Shown here one piece after another: positions 63,853-64,000 of a stretch of DNA of 64,000 nt. Every line of letters starts with the position of its first letter. Within the stretch, counting starts at the first letter, position 1. Position numbers and translations under genes: made by a program. Source of the DNA: Candidatus Syntrophosphaera thermopropionivorans (GTDB lineage Bacteria; Cloacimonadota; Cloacimonadia; Cloacimonadales; Cloacimonadaceae); assembly GCF_004353895.1 (NCBI RefSeq), contig NZ_SMOG01000006.1, positions 1 through 64,000 of the forward strand, in the 5' to 3' direction. Below the pieces are notes generated by a model, which searched no databases, was not told the origin of the DNA, and saw nothing but the letters and a program-made list of their open reading frames with translations.

Positions 63853-64000
63853 ATGAGCTTTAACCCCTTATGGTTAGCACTGATAGTAGTCGTTTTAATG
63901 ATTATATGGGAAATCGCAGGAAAGCATAAATCCCCTCAAAGAGGATGGATTATTGCTGGTGTCTGCTTTATCTTAGGTATGGCAGTTTTCGGTTATTTCT
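63853..64000 (+). CDS. Membrane protein, partial (runs off the window)
   Basis: An ATG at 63853 follows the strong ribosome binding site CAGGAGGATAAA. The readable 49 residues hold two hydrophobic helices (LWLALIVVVLMIIWEIAG and WIIAGVCFILGMAVFGYF) with a short basic loop. The remainder lies beyond the window, so the family cannot be named. It is probably in an operon with tsaE. Confidence 0.65.
   Translation, partial: MSFNPLWLALIVVVLMIIWEIAGKHKSPQRGWIIAGVCFILGMAVFGYF

Noticed and set aside
1-64000. CRISPR arrays, tRNA or rRNA genes, transposases, integrases
   Set aside because: I looked for repeat-spacer series, cloverleaf features, rRNA motifs and recombinase motifs in the gaps and the translated frames and found none.

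Overview
This AT-rich window is almost entirely bacterial chromosome with dense, operonic coding. It suggests an anaerobic, diderm member of the FCB group, and Candidatus Cloacimonadota (Cloacimonas-like) fits best. That placement is inferred from gene content and not from a marker phylogeny. The supporting genes are a one-chain pyruvate:ferredoxin oxidoreductase (nifJ), outer-membrane biogenesis genes (lolA, lolC/E-type permease, lolD, lptE, a TamB-like protein, an Omp85 protein), a PorX response regulator and a cargo protein with a type IX secretion (T9SS) C-terminal sorting domain. Promoters, where visible, use a TTGACA -35 box and not the Bacteroidetes TTTG/TAnnTTTG pattern. No tRNA, rRNA, CRISPR array, transposase or integrase was seen.

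Layout. 1-649: AT-rich non-coding DNA with a hairpin repeat. 650-14157, minus strand: two runs of genes. The distal run is an extracytoplasmic thiol-disulfide operon (dsbD, Omp28-like lipoprotein, TlpA-like thioredoxin, beta-barrel protein, T9SS cargo with a thioredoxin-like head, then a helix-hairpin-helix membrane protein). The proximal run is manC, lolA, ftsK, a ychF-like ATPase, a pseudouridine synthase and lptE. 14249-16263, plus strand: an HTH-EIIA(Ntr) fusion, purE and a UDG-superfamily protein. 16480-18401, minus strand: a MjaI-type restriction-modification pair, predicted to act on CTAG, whose methyltransferase carries a degenerate SNase-like tail. 18402-19217: AT-rich DNA with a second repeat copy. 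19218-37785, plus strand: lipoprotein, M16 peptidase, nifJ, tatD, beta-barrel protein, recJ, polyprenol kinase, GT2 glycosyltransferase, Lol transporter, TamB-like protein. 37786-38464: a third repeat copy. 38465-41598: MATE transporter and nucleotide-sugar dehydrogenase. 41752-45608, minus strand: small lipoprotein, Omp85 protein, lepA. 45930-49786, plus strand: rpmH-rnpA-yidD-yidC-jag and a metallo-beta-lactamase-fold hydrolase. After ppnP (minus), 50500-64000 is one long plus-strand block: tpiA, serS, polysaccharide chain-length and ligase proteins, mazG, histidine kinase, nnr, a Moco-fold protein, a MORN protein, panB, an unknown gene coupled to porX, tsaE and a partial membrane protein.

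How the genes work together. Much of the window serves the cell envelope: lipoprotein sorting (Lol), LPS assembly (LptE), outer-membrane insertion (Omp85/TamB), inner-membrane insertion (YidC/YidD), surface polysaccharide (ManC, sugar dehydrogenase, Wzz-like, ligase) and T9SS (PorX, sorting domain). The most unusual elements are the redox operon that appears to run from the inner membrane to a secreted protein, the SNase-tailed CTAG methyltransferase with striking scarcity of CTAG in the window, the HTH-EIIA fusion, the sulfite-oxidase-fold protein lacking its molybdenum-ligating cysteine, a three-copy intergenic hairpin repeat, and the uncharacterised protein translationally coupled to PorX.
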